A DNA stretch of 64,000 nucleotides from Geodermatophilus pulveris (lineage in GTDB: Bacteria; Actinomycetota; Actinomycetes; Mycobacteriales; Geodermatophilaceae). Below are positions 43,436 through 52,771 of this stretch, piece after piece. Under the pieces are notes generated by a model. The model was not told where the DNA came from and did not search any database. It worked only from the letters and a program-made list of their open reading frames with translations. Made by a program: the position numbers and the translations under genes. The number at the start of each line of letters is the position of its first letter. The first letter of the stretch is position 1. The stretch covers positions 43,031-107,030 of the forward strand of contig NZ_FZOO01000013.1 in NCBI RefSeq assembly GCF_900188375.1, given 5' to 3'.

Positions 43436-45576
43436 CCGCGGCGCCCGGCCGGGTCCTGCAGCGGGGCCGGACGCCGGCGCGCGTCCTGCTCACCTGGGCG
43501 GCCAGCACCGCGGCCCTCGTCGTCCTGGACCGCTGGCTCGGCGGGTTCGCCATGCCGTCGGGCTGGCAGCCGCCGCTCACCGCGCTGCTGCTCGGCCTGC
43601 TCACCGGCGTGGTCTGGCCGCTGGTCATGCGGGTGGTGCTGCCGCTGGCCTTCTTCACCCTCGGGCTGGGCAGCTTCCTGCTGCTGGGCGCCGCGGTGCT
43701 CGGCCTGTCCTTCCTGGTGCCCGGGGTGGTCGTTGCCGACCTGCGCACCGCCCTCGTGGTCGCCGTCGCCATGGCCGGCGTCTCCGGGCTGGTCAGCAGC
43801 GTGCTGGCGATCGACGAGGACGAGGTGTTCTTCCGCCGCGCCCGCCGCCGCGCCCGGGGGGCGGCGGACAGCGCGCCGCGGCCGCCCGGCGTGCTGTTCC
43901 TGCAGATCGACGCGCTGTCCCACGACACCGCCCGGCGGGCCGTCCGCGACGGCACGATGCCGCACCTGGCCTCCTGGCTGCGCTCGGGCAGCCACGTGCT
44001 GACCTCCTGGCACACCGACTGGAGCTCGCAGACCGGCGCCGCGGTGTGCGGCATCCTGCACGGCTCCAACGCGGAGATCCCCGGCTTCCGCTGGTACGAC
44101 AAGCGGCGTGACCGGGTCGTCCGGGTCTCCTCGCCGACCGACGCCGCGGACATCGAGCGGGCGCACTCCGACGGCCGCGGGCTGCTGGCCGGCGGCGGGG
44201 CAGGGCACGGCAACCTGTTCACCGGCGACGCCGACCACGTCAGCCTGACGATGAGCTCGCTCGCGCACGTGGTCCCGGTCGCCAGCCGGCGCGCCCGGCG
44301 GCGGCGCGAGCGGACGGGGGCGGGCTACTACGCCTACTTCGCCAACCCGGTCAACGCGCTGCGCACCCTCGCGGTCTCCCTCATCGACGTGTACCGGGAG
44401 CTGGCGGCCGCGGCCCGCGAGCGCCGCGACGACGTGCGGCCGCGGGTCCCGCGCGGCGGCGTCTACCCGCTGGCCCGCCCGGCGACGACGGTGATCTCCC
44501 GTGACGTCGTCGTCTTCGCGCTGCTGGAGGACATGCTGGCCGGCCGGCCGGTCGCCTACGCCGACTTCCTGGGCTACGACGAGGCCGCCCACCACGGCGG
44601 CCTGGAGCGGGCCGACAGCCTGGCTGTGCTGCGCAGCGTCGACCAGCAGGTCGGCCGGCTGCACCGCGCCGCCCAGCTCGCCCCGCGGGAGTACCACCTG
44701 GTGTGCCTGTCCGACCACGGGCAGACCCAGGGCGAGTGCTTCGCCACCCGCTTCGGGGAGACCGTCGAGCAGGTGGTCGGCCGGCTCTGCGGCGCCGGTG
44801 ACCTGCCCGACCGCGCCCTGACCGGCCCGCCGGACAGCCGGCGGCTCACCGAGGGGTGGCAGGTCGGGGCGGCGCTGGCCGAGGGCGGCGGGCCGATCGC
44901 GCGCCGGCTGCGCGAGCGGGTGGAGCGCGCGGAGGCGGTGCCGCACACCCACGCGCTGCCCGCCGGCCGCGCAGGGCGGGTGCCGCGGGTGGCCCCGGGT
45001 GTGGTGGTCGTCGTCTCCGGCCACACCGCGATGGTGTCCTTCCCCGACATCCCGGGGCGGGTGTCGCTGGAGGAGGTCGAGCGGCACTGGCCGGCGCTGC
45101 TGCCCGGCCTGGTCGACCACGACGGCGTCGGCTTCGTCCTGGTGCACTCCGAGGAGCACGGCCCGGTGGTGCTCGGCCGCGACGGGCTGCGCCGGCTGGC
45201 CACCGGGGAGGTGCTCGGCGAGGACCCGCTGGCCCCCTACGGGCCGCACGCCGCCCGCCTGGTGGCCCGCGGGTCGTCGTTCGCCAGCTGCGCGGACGTC
45301 GTCGTCAACAGCCGCTACGACCCGGACACCGACGAGGCCTCGGCCTTCGAGCCACACGTCGGCTCCCACGGCGGGCTCGGCGGGCCGCAGCAGCACGGCT
45401 TCCTGCTGCACCCGCGGGGGTTCCGGCCGCCGGGTGAGGTGGTCGGGGCCGAGGCGCTGCACCGGGTGCTGCGCGGCTGGCTCACCGACCTGGGCCACCC
45501 CGAGCCGACCGGTGACGGCGCGGTCATGGGCGAACTCAGCGCGACCGCCCGGCACTCCTCCGGCGTGCGGGTGTGA
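43432..45576 (+). CDS. Fusion of a four-helix phage-holin-like domain and an alkaline-phosphatase-superfamily enzyme
   Basis: 714 residues from GTG 43432. The first 125 residues form four hydrophobic segments with a WPLVMRVVLPLAFFTLG pattern like the 4-TMS holin (DUF360-type) family. From about residue 150 a type I phosphodiesterase/alkaline phosphatase fold follows. LFLQIDALSHDT gives the first metal Asp, WSSQTGAAVCGILHG the nucleophile region, FLGYDEAAHHGG and LSDHGQTQG further metal ligands. It is probably a membrane-tethered phosphodiesterase acting on a lipid or teichoic-type phosphate. Coupling to a DedA protein suggests a lipid-phosphate role (inference). Confidence 0.88.
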   Translation: MTAAPGRVLQRGRTPARVLLTWAASTAALVVLDRWLGGFAMPSGWQPPLTALLLGLLTGVVWPLVMRVVLPLAFFTLGLGSFLLLGAAVLGLSFLVPGVVVADLRTALVVAVAMAGVSGLVSSVLAIDEDEVFFRRARRRARGAADSAPRPPGVLFLQIDALSHDTARRAVRDGTMPHLASWLRSGSHVLTSWHTDWSSQTGAAVCGILHGSNAEIPGFRWYDKRRDRVVRVSSPTDAADIERAHSDGRGLLAGGGAGHGNLFTGDADHVSLTMSSLAHVVPVASRRARRRRERTGAGYYAYFANPVNALRTLAVSLIDVYRELAAAARERRDDVRPRVPRGGVYPLARPATTVISRDVVVFALLEDMLAGRPVAYADFLGYDEAAHHGGLERADSLAVLRSVDQQVGRLHRAAQLAPREYHLVCLSDHGQTQGECFATRFGETVEQVVGRLCGAGDLPDRALTGPPDSRRLTEGWQVGAALAEGGGPIARRLRERVERAEAVPHTHALPAGRAGRVPRVAPGVVVVVSGHTAMVSFPDIPGRVSLEEVERHWPALLPGLVDHDGVGFVLVHSEEHGPVVLGRDGLRRLATGEVLGEDPLAPYGPHAARLVARGSSFASCADVVVNSRYDPDTDEASAFEPHVGSHGGLGGPQQHGFLLHPRGFRPPGEVVGAEALHRVLRGWLTDLGHPEPTGDGAVMGELSATARHSSGVRV

Positions 45577-45661
45577 CGCCCGGCCGCACGGGCGGTGACG
45601 GCCAGGTGAACTCCCTCGCGCCTCGTGGCGCGCCGGTGATCGGCTCGCCGAGAGTGTGCCG

Positions 45662-46639
45662 ATGCGACCCGACGCCCGCGCCTGGTTCGAGCTGCGCACC
45701 ACCGTGGCGCGCACTCCGGACGCGCTCGACCTCGACGCCCTGCTCGCGGCCAAGCGCCGCGGGCAGCACCGGGTCAGCGTCGTCCTGCCCGCCCGGGACG
45801 AGGAGCCCACGGTCGGCGGCCTGGTCGCCGACCTGCACGAGTCGTGGGTGGCCGGCACCCCGCTGGTCGACGAGCTGCTCGTCGTGGACTCCGACTCGAC
45901 CGACGGGACGGCCGCGGCGGCCCGCGCCGCGGGCGCCGACGTCGTCGCCGCGGCCGACGTGCTGCCCGGGCACGGCACCCGCCCCGGCAAGGGCGAGGCG
46001 CTGTGGAAGTCGCTGGCAGCCACCACCGGGGACCTCGTCGTCTTCCTGGACGCCGACCTGCTCGGCGACGTGCGGCACTTCGTGCCCGGCCTGCTCGCGC
46101 CGCTGCTCACCGACCCGCAGGTCGACTACGTCAAGGGCTGCTACACCCGGCCGCTGGAGGTGGACGGCTCGTGGGCGCCGGCCGGCGGCGGGCGGGTCAC
46201 CGAGCTGACCGCGCGGCCGCTGCTCAACGCACTGTGGCCGGAGCTGGCCGGGTTCGTGCAGCCGCTGGGCGGCGAGTACGCCGGGCGGCGGTCGGCGCTG
46301 GAGCAGGTGCCGTTCGTGTCCGGCTACGGCGTGGAGGTCGGGCTGCTGGTCGACCTGCTGCGGCTGTCCGGGCTGGCCGGGCTGGCCCAGGTCGACCTCG
46401 GGGTGCGCCGGCACACCTCCCAGGGGCAGGAGGCCCTCGGCCGGATGGCGGGGCAGGTCGTGTCCACCGTGCTCGCCCGGGCCGGGACCGGGTCGGAGGC
46501 CGGCGGGCTGCTCACCCAGTTCCGGCAGGACGGCGGCGGGTTCGTCCCGGTCAGCACACCGGTCGCGGTCGACGAGCGGCCCCCGATGGTGACGGTGCCG
46601 GAGTACGTGGCGCTGCTGACCGACCAGGTGGTCGGGTGA
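45662..46639 (+). CDS. Glucosyl-3-phosphoglycerate synthase-like enzyme, copy A
   Basis: 325 residues from ATG 45662 (GTG 45656 possible). GT-A family 81 features are VSVVLPARDEEPTVGGL, VVDSDSTDGTAAAA, RPGKGEALWKSL, FLDADLLGD, then GGGRVTELTARPLLN, ELAGFVQPLGGEYAGRR and FVSGYGVEVGLLVD. GpgS makes glucosyl-3-phosphoglycerate from a nucleotide glucose and 3-phosphoglycerate. This is the precursor of glucosylglycerate and of mycobacterial methylglucose polysaccharides. A paralogue lies 174 bp downstream. Confidence 0.85.
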   Translation: MRPDARAWFELRTTVARTPDALDLDALLAAKRRGQHRVSVVLPARDEEPTVGGLVADLHESWVAGTPLVDELLVVDSDSTDGTAAAARAAGADVVAAADVLPGHGTRPGKGEALWKSLAATTGDLVVFLDADLLGDVRHFVPGLLAPLLTDPQVDYVKGCYTRPLEVDGSWAPAGGGRVTELTARPLLNALWPELAGFVQPLGGEYAGRRSALEQVPFVSGYGVEVGLLVDLLRLSGLAGLAQVDLGVRRHTSQGQEALGRMAGQVVSTVLARAGTGSEAGGLLTQFRQDGGGFVPVSTPVAVDERPPMVTVPEYVALLTDQVVG

Positions 46640-46813
46640 CGCCCGCGGTACCCGTCCCCCCGGTCGCCCGCGCGCTGCCCACACCGGTGGGCGGCGTCGG
46701 AGCGTCCCGGCGAGGACCGTCACACCGGACGCGAGGGCCCGTCGTCGTGCATCCTGTCGCCCGACGGGGACCACGTGCCGTCCCCCGCGGCGGCACCCGG
46801 CCTGGGGGTACAC

Positions 46814-47776
46814 GTGCGCCCTGACGTCCGACGCTGGCTCCACCACCGCACCTTCACCGCCGACACGTGGCGGGCCGCCGACCTGGTGGCCGCCAAGCGC
46901 GCCCGCGGCTCCACCGTCAGCGTGGTGCTGCCCGCACTCGACGAGGAGCGCACCGTGGGCGCCATCGTGGCCGCCATCCGCGGGACCCTGGTCGAGGCCT
47001 GCCCGCTGGTCGACGAGGTGGTCGTCATCGACAGCGGCTCCAGCGACCGGACGGCGGAGGTGGCGGCGGCCGCCGGCGCGCGCGTCGTCAGCGCGGACGC
47101 GGTGCTCCCCCGCTACGGCTGCCGGCCGGGCAAGGGCGAGGCGCTGTGGAAGTCGCTGCACGCCACCAGCGGCGACCTGCTGGTGTTCGTCGACTCCGAC
47201 CTCATCGCCTTCGACCCGGGGTTCGTCGTCGGCCTGCTCGGCCCGCTGCTGACCGACCCCGGCATCGGCTACGTCAAGGCCCTCTACGACCGGCCGCTGA
47301 CCACCACCGACGGCATCGTCCCCTCCGGTGGCGGCCGGGTCACCGAGTTGCTCGCCCGCCCGCTGCTCAACGCCTTCTGGCCGGAGCTGGCCGGGTTCGT
47401 GCAGCCACTGTCCGGCGAGTACGCCGGCCGCCGCGAGCTGCTCGAGCAGGTGCCGTTCGTCTCCGGCTACGGCGTGGAGCTCGGCCTGCTGGTCGACCTG
47501 GTGGCCCTGACCGGCCTCGACGCGCTGGCGCAGGTCGACCTGGGCACCCGCCAGCACAGCCACCAGGCCGACGCCGCGCTGGGCCGCATGGCCGGGCAGA
47601 TCCTGCAGACCGCGCTGGCCCGGCGCCCCGGCGGGGCGGAACCGGACCGCGAGCTGCTGCAGTTCCTGCGCACCGCCGACGGCCTGGAGGGCGTGAGCTG
47701 GGACGTCGGGGTGGTGGAGCGCCCGCCGATGCGGTCGGTCCGGGACGCCGAGCGCCGACCGGGGCGACGGTCGTGA
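46814..47776 (+). CDS. Glucosyl-3-phosphoglycerate synthase-like enzyme, copy B
   Basis: 320 residues from GTG 46814 with a G-rich ribosome site. It is closely similar to copy A through all signature blocks: VVLPALDEERTVGAI, IDSGSSDRTAEVAA, RPGKGEALWKSL, FVDSDLIAFD, RVTELLARPLLN, FVQPLSGEYAGRRELL and RQHSHQADAALGRMA. The donor-site DSDL keeps the metal-binding Asp pair. The stop overlaps the GT4 gene start (GTGA). The two paralogues may use different donors (for example UDP-glucose versus GDP-mannose) or one may be a stress-specific copy. Confidence 0.85.
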   Translation: MRPDVRRWLHHRTFTADTWRAADLVAAKRARGSTVSVVLPALDEERTVGAIVAAIRGTLVEACPLVDEVVVIDSGSSDRTAEVAAAAGARVVSADAVLPRYGCRPGKGEALWKSLHATSGDLLVFVDSDLIAFDPGFVVGLLGPLLTDPGIGYVKALYDRPLTTTDGIVPSGGGRVTELLARPLLNAFWPELAGFVQPLSGEYAGRRELLEQVPFVSGYGVELGLLVDLVALTGLDALAQVDLGTRQHSHQADAALGRMAGQILQTALARRPGGAEPDRELLQFLRTADGLEGVSWDVGVVERPPMRSVRDAERRPGRRS

Positions 47777-48969
47777 AGGTGCTCATGGACGCCGGCCCGT
47801 GGCTGCCGGTGCCGCCGCCGGGCTACGGCGGCCTGGAGAACGTCGTCGCCACCCTGACCACCGAGCTGCGGGCCCGCGGGCACACCGTCGTGCTGGCCTC
47901 GGTCGGCGACTCGACGCTGCCGGTCGACGGGCTGGTCACCGCCTTCCCCACCGGCCGGTTCGAGCAGCTGGGCGGCCCCTACCCGCAGGTGGTGGGCACC
48001 GCGCACGCGCACGAGCAGGTGGTGGTGTCGGCCATCGCCGAGCACGCCCTGGCCGGCGCGCCGTTCGACCTGGTGCACAGCCACGTCGAGGTGGTCGGCC
48101 CGGCGCTGCTCGCCGGCCTGGGGGACGCCGCGCCGCCCACGCTGGCCACGCTGCACTGGGACACCCGCCGCAACGCCGACTTCTGGGCCACCTTCGACGG
48201 CCGCGGGCGGGTCTGGTTCGCCGGCGTCTCCGACACCCAGGTGGCGCAGGCACCGGCCCGGCTGCGCGCGCAGGTGGCCGGCGTCGTCCCCCTGGCGGTG
48301 CCGGTGGACGACGTGCCGCCGGTGCCGCGGGCGGACCGGTCCGCCTCGGTGCTGGTGCTGGCCCGGCTCTGCGAGGCCAAGGGCATCGACACCGCGCTGA
48401 GGGCATGCCGGCTCGCCGGGGTGCCGCTGGTGCTCGCCGGCCCGGTCGGCGGGCTGCCCGACCGGGCGGCGCTGGAGCGCGCGCTGGCCACCCCCGGGCA
48501 CCCGGCCCGGTCGCACCCCGACGTCGCCTGGTTCACCGAGCACGTCGACCCGCACCTGGACGGCGTGCACGCCCGCTGGATCGGCAGCGTCGGCGGCGCG
48601 GCCAAGGACGAGCTGCTGCGCACGTCCCGCGCGGTGCTGTTCCCCATCCGCTGGGAGGAGCCCGGCGGCACCGCGGTGTGCGAGGCCCTGGCCGCCGGGA
48701 CGCCGGTGGTCGCCATGGCCCGCGGCTGCCTGCCCTCGCTGGTCGACGACGGCCGCACCGGCTTCCTGGCCACCGACGAGGAGGGGTTCACCGCGGCGCT
48801 GGGCAGGCTGGACGAGGTGGACCCGCGGGCCTGCACGGCCGAGGCCCGCCGCCGGTTCGCCCCGGCGGTCATGGCCGACGGCTACGAGCGGCTCTACGCC
48901 GCGACGCTGGCCCGCGCCGCCGGCCGCACGGGCACGCGGTTGCCCGCCGCCCGGCCGGTGCTGCGCTGA
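47773..48969 (+). CDS. Family 4 glycosyltransferase coupled to the GpgS genes
   Basis: 398 residues from GTG 47773. The N-terminus VLMDAGPWLPVPPPGYGGLE is the acceptor domain of the GT4 subgroup often annotated as family 1/4 transferases of actinobacteria. The donor domain has VLARLCEAKGIDTALRA, GSVGGAAKDELLR and PIRWEEPGGTAVCEALAAGTPVV. Its coupling to copy B suggests it may extend the glucosylglycerate product or act on a related sugar. Nothing in the sequence identifies the acceptor. Confidence 0.87.
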   Translation: MKVLMDAGPWLPVPPPGYGGLENVVATLTTELRARGHTVVLASVGDSTLPVDGLVTAFPTGRFEQLGGPYPQVVGTAHAHEQVVVSAIAEHALAGAPFDLVHSHVEVVGPALLAGLGDAAPPTLATLHWDTRRNADFWATFDGRGRVWFAGVSDTQVAQAPARLRAQVAGVVPLAVPVDDVPPVPRADRSASVLVLARLCEAKGIDTALRACRLAGVPLVLAGPVGGLPDRAALERALATPGHPARSHPDVAWFTEHVDPHLDGVHARWIGSVGGAAKDELLRTSRAVLFPIRWEEPGGTAVCEALAAGTPVVAMARGCLPSLVDDGRTGFLATDEEGFTAALGRLDEVDPRACTAEARRRFAPAVMADGYERLYAATLARAAGRTGTRLPAARPVLR

Positions 48970-48977
48970 GCGGCGGC

Positions 48978-49949
48978 TCAGGGGCGGACGGCGTCCCCCG
49001 ACCGGGCCGACTCGGCGATCGCGACGGCGACCCGGTGGGTGCGCAACGCCTCGGCGTAGTCGACCAGGCCCTCGGCGGGCGCCCCGCCGGCCAGCACGTC
49101 GACGAACGCCCGGTCGACGGCGGTGCGCCCGTCGACCCGGGGCTCGCTGCGGTCGGCGCCGTCGGCGGTGGTGACGGTCAGCGACGTCTCGGTGAGCTCG
49201 ACCGCGGCGCCGTCGCACACCACGTCGAGGCCGGCGCGCACCTTGCCGGGCAGCGAGCAGGCGGCCGTGACCGTGCCCACGGCGCCGGAGGCGAAGGCGA
49301 GCAGCGCGGCGGTCGCGTCGTCCACGTCCCGGCCGTCCGCGCTGGACGGCGCCGCGGTGGCGCGCACCTCGACCACCTCGCCGGCCAACAGCCGGGCGAG
49401 GTCCAGCACGTGGGTGAGCTGCTCGACCACCTGCCCCCCGGAGCGCTCGCGCCGGGACCACCAGGCCGGCGGCGGCACCTTGTCCAGCCAGGTGGCGTCG
49501 ACCAGCCGGGGCCGGTGCGCGGCGCACACGGCGCGGGCGGCGGCCACGGTGTCCAGGTGCCGCCAGTGGTAGCCGGTGGCGGTGGGCAGCCCGGCCACGG
49601 CGACGGCCCGCGCCACCTCCTCGGCGACCGCGACACCGGTGGCCAGCGGCTTCTCGACCAGGAACGGCACCCCGGCGCGGACGGCGGCCAGCTCCAGCTC
49701 CCCGTGGGCGAAGGGCGGCACGCAGAGCCAGACGCCGTCGAGGTCCCCGGTCAGCAGCCGGTCGACGTCGCCGGCGACCGGGACGCCCAGCTCGGCGGCC
49801 AGGGCGTCGGCGGCGCCGGGGACGGCGTCGGCCACGCCCACCAGCTCGACGTCGGGGAAGCCGGCGAGCGTGCGCGCGTGCCGGGCCCCCACACCCCCGG
49901 CGCCGACGAGCGCGACACGCAGGCGGTCCCCGGAGGAGTCGTGGCCCAT
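48978..49949 (-). CDS. Gfo/Idh/MocA-family oxidoreductase
   Basis: 323 residues from ATG 49949. The NAD(P)-binding N-terminus is VALVGAGGVGARHARTL, and the family signature FLVEKPLATG follows at about residue 98, with TATGYHWRHLD further on. The C-terminal domain has a QVVEQLTHVLDLARLLAG motif with the usual active-site His. Such enzymes oxidise or reduce sugars, inositols or related compounds. It converges tightly with the GT4 gene (8 bp between stops) and is divergent from a TetR gene. The substrate is unknown. Confidence 0.87.
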   Translation of the reverse strand: MGHDSSGDRLRVALVGAGGVGARHARTLAGFPDVELVGVADAVPGAADALAAELGVPVAGDVDRLLTGDLDGVWLCVPPFAHGELELAAVRAGVPFLVEKPLATGVAVAEEVARAVAVAGLPTATGYHWRHLDTVAAARAVCAAHRPRLVDATWLDKVPPPAWWSRRERSGGQVVEQLTHVLDLARLLAGEVVEVRATAAPSSADGRDVDDATAALLAFASGAVGTVTAACSLPGKVRAGLDVVCDGAAVELTETSLTVTTADGADRSEPRVDGRTAVDRAFVDVLAGGAPAEGLVDYAEALRTHRVAVAIAESARSGDAVRP

Positions 49950-50102
49950 GCCGACGTCCTGCCCCGGCTGCTGGTGGGGCAACCCCTCCCCCCGGGCGGC
50001 CCGGTGGAGGGGACCGTGGCCGGATGGCCGGTCGGGGCGCACAATGGCGGAAGGCACCGTGGCACATCGCCCACGCCAACGGAGCGGAGAGAACCCAGTA
50101 CC

Positions 50103-50789
50103 GTGAGTCAGGCAATCGACCAGCGCGCCCGGAAGAAGGCGCAGACCCGGACGCTCATCCGCGAGACCGCGCAGGCGCTGTTCGCCGAGCGCGGCTTCGA
50201 GGCCGTGACGATTGCCGACATCGCCGCAGCGGCGGACGTCGCCGTCCAGACCGTGTTCAACCACTTCCCGACGAAGGAGGACCTCTTCTTCGACGGGCAC
50301 ACCCCGTGGGTCGAGGGTGCCTCCGAGGCGATCCGCCACCGGGACGCGGGCGTCGCCCCCCTGAGGGCGCTGCAGGCCCACCTCATCGACCGGGTGGCCG
50401 CACACGTCCGCCAGCTCGGCACGCTGGAGGGCCGCTCCTTCGACACGACGCTGGAGGCCTCCCCCGCGCTGCGGTCCCGCGAGCGCGAGCTGCACCACGA
50501 GGCGGTCAACCGGGTCACCGACGCGCTGGTCGAGGCGTGGGCGGCCGAGGGCGGCGCCCCGCTGGTCCCGACCGACGCGCGCACCGCCGCCTCGGTGACC
50601 GCCGCGGTGTGGCTGGCCGCCGTCCGGACGCTCATCGTGCAGAACCGCCGGGCGCTCTCCGGTCAGGCCGGCCTGCCGGCCGACACCGCGGAGGGCGAGG
50701 CCGTCGCGCGCATGGTCGCCGACCAGGTCTTCACCGGCCTGGGCTCGGCGCTGGCCACACCGGCCGGCTCGCTGCAGCGCACCGGCTGA
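50103..50789 (+). CDS. TetR/AcrR-family transcriptional regulator
   Basis: 228 residues from GTG 50103. The N-terminal helix-turn-helix is typical: TLIRETAQALFAERGFEAVT, then IADIAAAADVAVQTVFNHFPTK. The C-terminal ligand-binding domain (about residues 80-225) is helical with no recognisable ligand class. It is divergent from the Gfo/Idh/MocA gene across 153 bp, making that gene and itself likely targets. It ends one base before the stop of the next, convergent TetR gene. Confidence 0.9.
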   Translation: MSQAIDQRARKKAQTRTLIRETAQALFAERGFEAVTIADIAAAADVAVQTVFNHFPTKEDLFFDGHTPWVEGASEAIRHRDAGVAPLRALQAHLIDRVAAHVRQLGTLEGRSFDTTLEASPALRSRERELHHEAVNRVTDALVEAWAAEGGAPLVPTDARTAASVTAAVWLAAVRTLIVQNRRALSGQAGLPADTAEGEAVARMVADQVFTGLGSALATPAGSLQRTG

Positions 50790-50790
50790 G

Positions 50791-51384
50791 TCAGACCGGG
50801 GTGCGCTCCTCGTCCGGGAGGACGACGGGCATGAGCACCTCGTCGAGCACGCGCTGCACGTCCTGCGTGCTCATGGGCGTGCGGTCGGTGGTCAGGCGCT
50901 GCCACCAGAAGGCCTCGATGACCGACCCGAGCAGCGCGAGGCGCGCCGGGGGGACCTCCTGGCCCCGCGCCGCGGCGCGCTCGCCGATGGTCTGGACGGC
51001 CCCGGCGAGCGGGCGGACCAGCGCGGCGTCCAGGCCGGCGCGGAGGTCCTCCTCGTGCCGGGCGGCACCGACCAGGCTGGCGGCGGCCCGCTCCTCGCGG
51101 TCGAGGGGCAGGCACCAGCGCTCGATCAGCGCCGCGAGGTCGTTGCGCAGCGAGCCGCGGTCGGCGGGGGTGCCCACGAGGGTGAACCGGCCCACCGCGG
51201 TGCGGGCCATGGCCGCCATCGACGGCCACCGGCGGTAGATCCCCGCCTTGCCGGCCCGGGCGCGCGAGGCCACCCGGTCGCTGTTGAGCTTGCCCCACCC
51301 CTCCTCGGCCAGGATGTCGACGGCGACGACGAGCAGCTGCTCGGACAGCTGGGGACTCAGCGGGCGCCCGGGCGTGCCGGTCAT
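50791..51384 (-). CDS. TetR/AcrR-family transcriptional regulator
   Basis: 197 residues. The helix-turn-helix is QLLVVAVDILAEEGWGKLNS followed by VASRARAGKAGIYRRWPS, a TetR signature with the RRW variant. The C-terminal half has ALLGSVIEAFWWQRL, as in the C-terminal domain found in many actinobacterial TetR proteins. The targets are not evident. It is convergent with the preceding TetR gene; the region upstream (51385-51528) is a short non-coding gap. Confidence 0.88.
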   Translation of the reverse strand: MTGTPGRPLSPQLSEQLLVVAVDILAEEGWGKLNSDRVASRARAGKAGIYRRWPSMAAMARTAVGRFTLVGTPADRGSLRNDLAALIERWCLPLDREERAAASLVGAARHEEDLRAGLDAALVRPLAGAVQTIGERAAARGQEVPPARLALLGSVIEAFWWQRLTTDRTPMSTQDVQRVLDEVLMPVVLPDEERTPV

Positions 51385-51528
51385 GCCGGGCCCCGGTGGG
51401 AGGTGTGCATCACGCGCACATGGTGACCTGCTGATGGAGTCGCCACAACGACAGCCCCGCTGGTCGGGCGTCCCGCGGCGGGCATGAGGGCCCGCGGCGG
51501 CCCGCGGCGGCCGGCCCGAACGGGCTGG

Positions 51529-51861
51529 TCAGGCGCCGGCGGCGCTCTGCACGGCGACGTGCAGGGTGGCGCCGTCGTCGGCCAGCCGGCCCTCCTGGCC
51601 CGCCTGCCGGACCATGCCGTCCCAGCGCCGCGCCCAGTCCCCGCCGGTCGCCTGCGGCTCGGCGGCCGCCCGGAGCGCGGCGACGTCGAGCAGGCCGGTG
51701 TCGGCGTCCTGCAGCCGGCCCAGGCCCGCGTCCCGGAGCGCCTGGTCGGCCTCCTCGTCGGTCACCGCCCCGAGGGCCAGCTGCAGCCCGGTCAGGTCGT
51801 CGACGTCGACCACCTGCACCCCGGGGCGCTCGTCCGCGCCCCCCACCACCTCGACGATCAC
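51529..51861 (-). CDS. Hypothetical 110-residue protein downstream of menB
   Basis: 110 residues, acidic, no membrane segment. Visible elements are VQVVDVDDLTGLQLALG and VTDEEADQALRDAGLGRL, then WARRWDGMVRQAGQEGRL. The protein-like composition and its place 22 bp downstream of menB on the same strand support a real gene. No family is recognised. The spacing suggests it is transcribed with menB. Confidence 0.6.
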   Translation of the reverse strand: MIVEVVGGADERPGVQVVDVDDLTGLQLALGAVTDEEADQALRDAGLGRLQDADTGLLDVAALRAAAEPQATGGDWARRWDGMVRQAGQEGRLADDGATLHVAVQSAAGA

Positions 51862-51883
51862 GGGCAGACCTCCGGGTCCTCGG

Positions 51884-52771
51884 TCAGACGTGCCAGGGGA
51901 ACCGGGAGAAGTCCGGCTCCCGCCTCTCCAGGAAGGCGTCGCGGCCCTCGACGGCCTCCTCGGCCATGTAGGCCAGCCGGGTCGTCTCGCCGGCGAACAG
52001 CTGCTGGCCCACCAGGCCGTCGTCGATCAGGTTGAACGAGTACTTGAGCATGCGCTGCGCGGTCGGGCTCTTGGCCACGATGCGCCGTCCCCACTCCAGC
52101 GCGGTGCGCTCCAGGTCGGCGTGCGGCACCACGCGGTTGACCATGCCCATGGCGTGCGCGTCCTCGGCGGAGTACTCCGCGCCGAGGAAGAACACCTCGC
52201 GCGCGAACTTCTGGCCGACCTGCCGGGCCAGGTAGGCCGAGCCGAAGCCGCCGTCGAAGCTCCCCACGTCGGCGTCGGTCTGCTTGAACCGGGCGTGCTC
52301 GGCCGATGCCAGGGTGAGGTCGGAGACGACGTGCAGGCTGTGCCCGCCGCCGGCCGCCCAGCCGGGGACGACGCAGACGACGACCTTGGGCATGAAGCGG
52401 ATCAGCCGCTGGGCCTCCAGCACGTGCAGCCGGCCGGAGCTGCCCTGGGCGTGCTCGTAGCCGTACCTGCCGCGCACCCGCTGGTCGCCACCGGAGCAGA
52501 ACGCCCAGCCGCCGTCCTTCGGGCTGGGGCCGTTGCCGGTGAGCAGCACGCAGCCGACGTCGGTGGACAGCCGGGCGTGGTCGAGGACGGCGATGAGCTC
52601 GTCGACGGTCTGGGGGCGGAAGGCGTTGCGCACCTCGGGCCGGTCGAAGGCGATGCGCACGACGCCGGCGTCGACGGCCCGGTGGTAGGTGAGGTCGGTG
52701 AGGTCGAACCCCTCGACCGGCCGCCACGCCGCGCGGTCGAAGATCTCGGAGACGTCCTCGCGCGCGCTCAT
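51884..52771 (-). CDS. menB: 1,4-dihydroxy-2-naphthoyl-CoA synthase
   Basis: 295 residues from ATG 52771. This is a crotonase-fold enzyme with MenB-specific blocks: FDRPEVRNAFRPQTVDEL, FCSGGDQRVRGRYGYE, VVCVVPGWAAGGGHSLHVV, then QTDADVGSFDGGFGSAYLAR and a C-terminal PDFSRFPWHV. It closes the naphthoquinone ring of o-succinylbenzoyl-CoA in menaquinone synthesis. Menaquinone is the expected acceptor for the formate dehydrogenase in this window. No other men genes are seen, apart from a possible tail reductase at 54.8 kb. Confidence 0.95.
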   Translation of the reverse strand: MSAREDVSEIFDRAAWRPVEGFDLTDLTYHRAVDAGVVRIAFDRPEVRNAFRPQTVDELIAVLDHARLSTDVGCVLLTGNGPSPKDGGWAFCSGGDQRVRGRYGYEHAQGSSGRLHVLEAQRLIRFMPKVVVCVVPGWAAGGGHSLHVVSDLTLASAEHARFKQTDADVGSFDGGFGSAYLARQVGQKFAREVFFLGAEYSAEDAHAMGMVNRVVPHADLERTALEWGRRIVAKSPTAQRMLKYSFNLIDDGLVGQQLFAGETTRLAYMAEEAVEGRDAFLERREPDFSRFPWHV

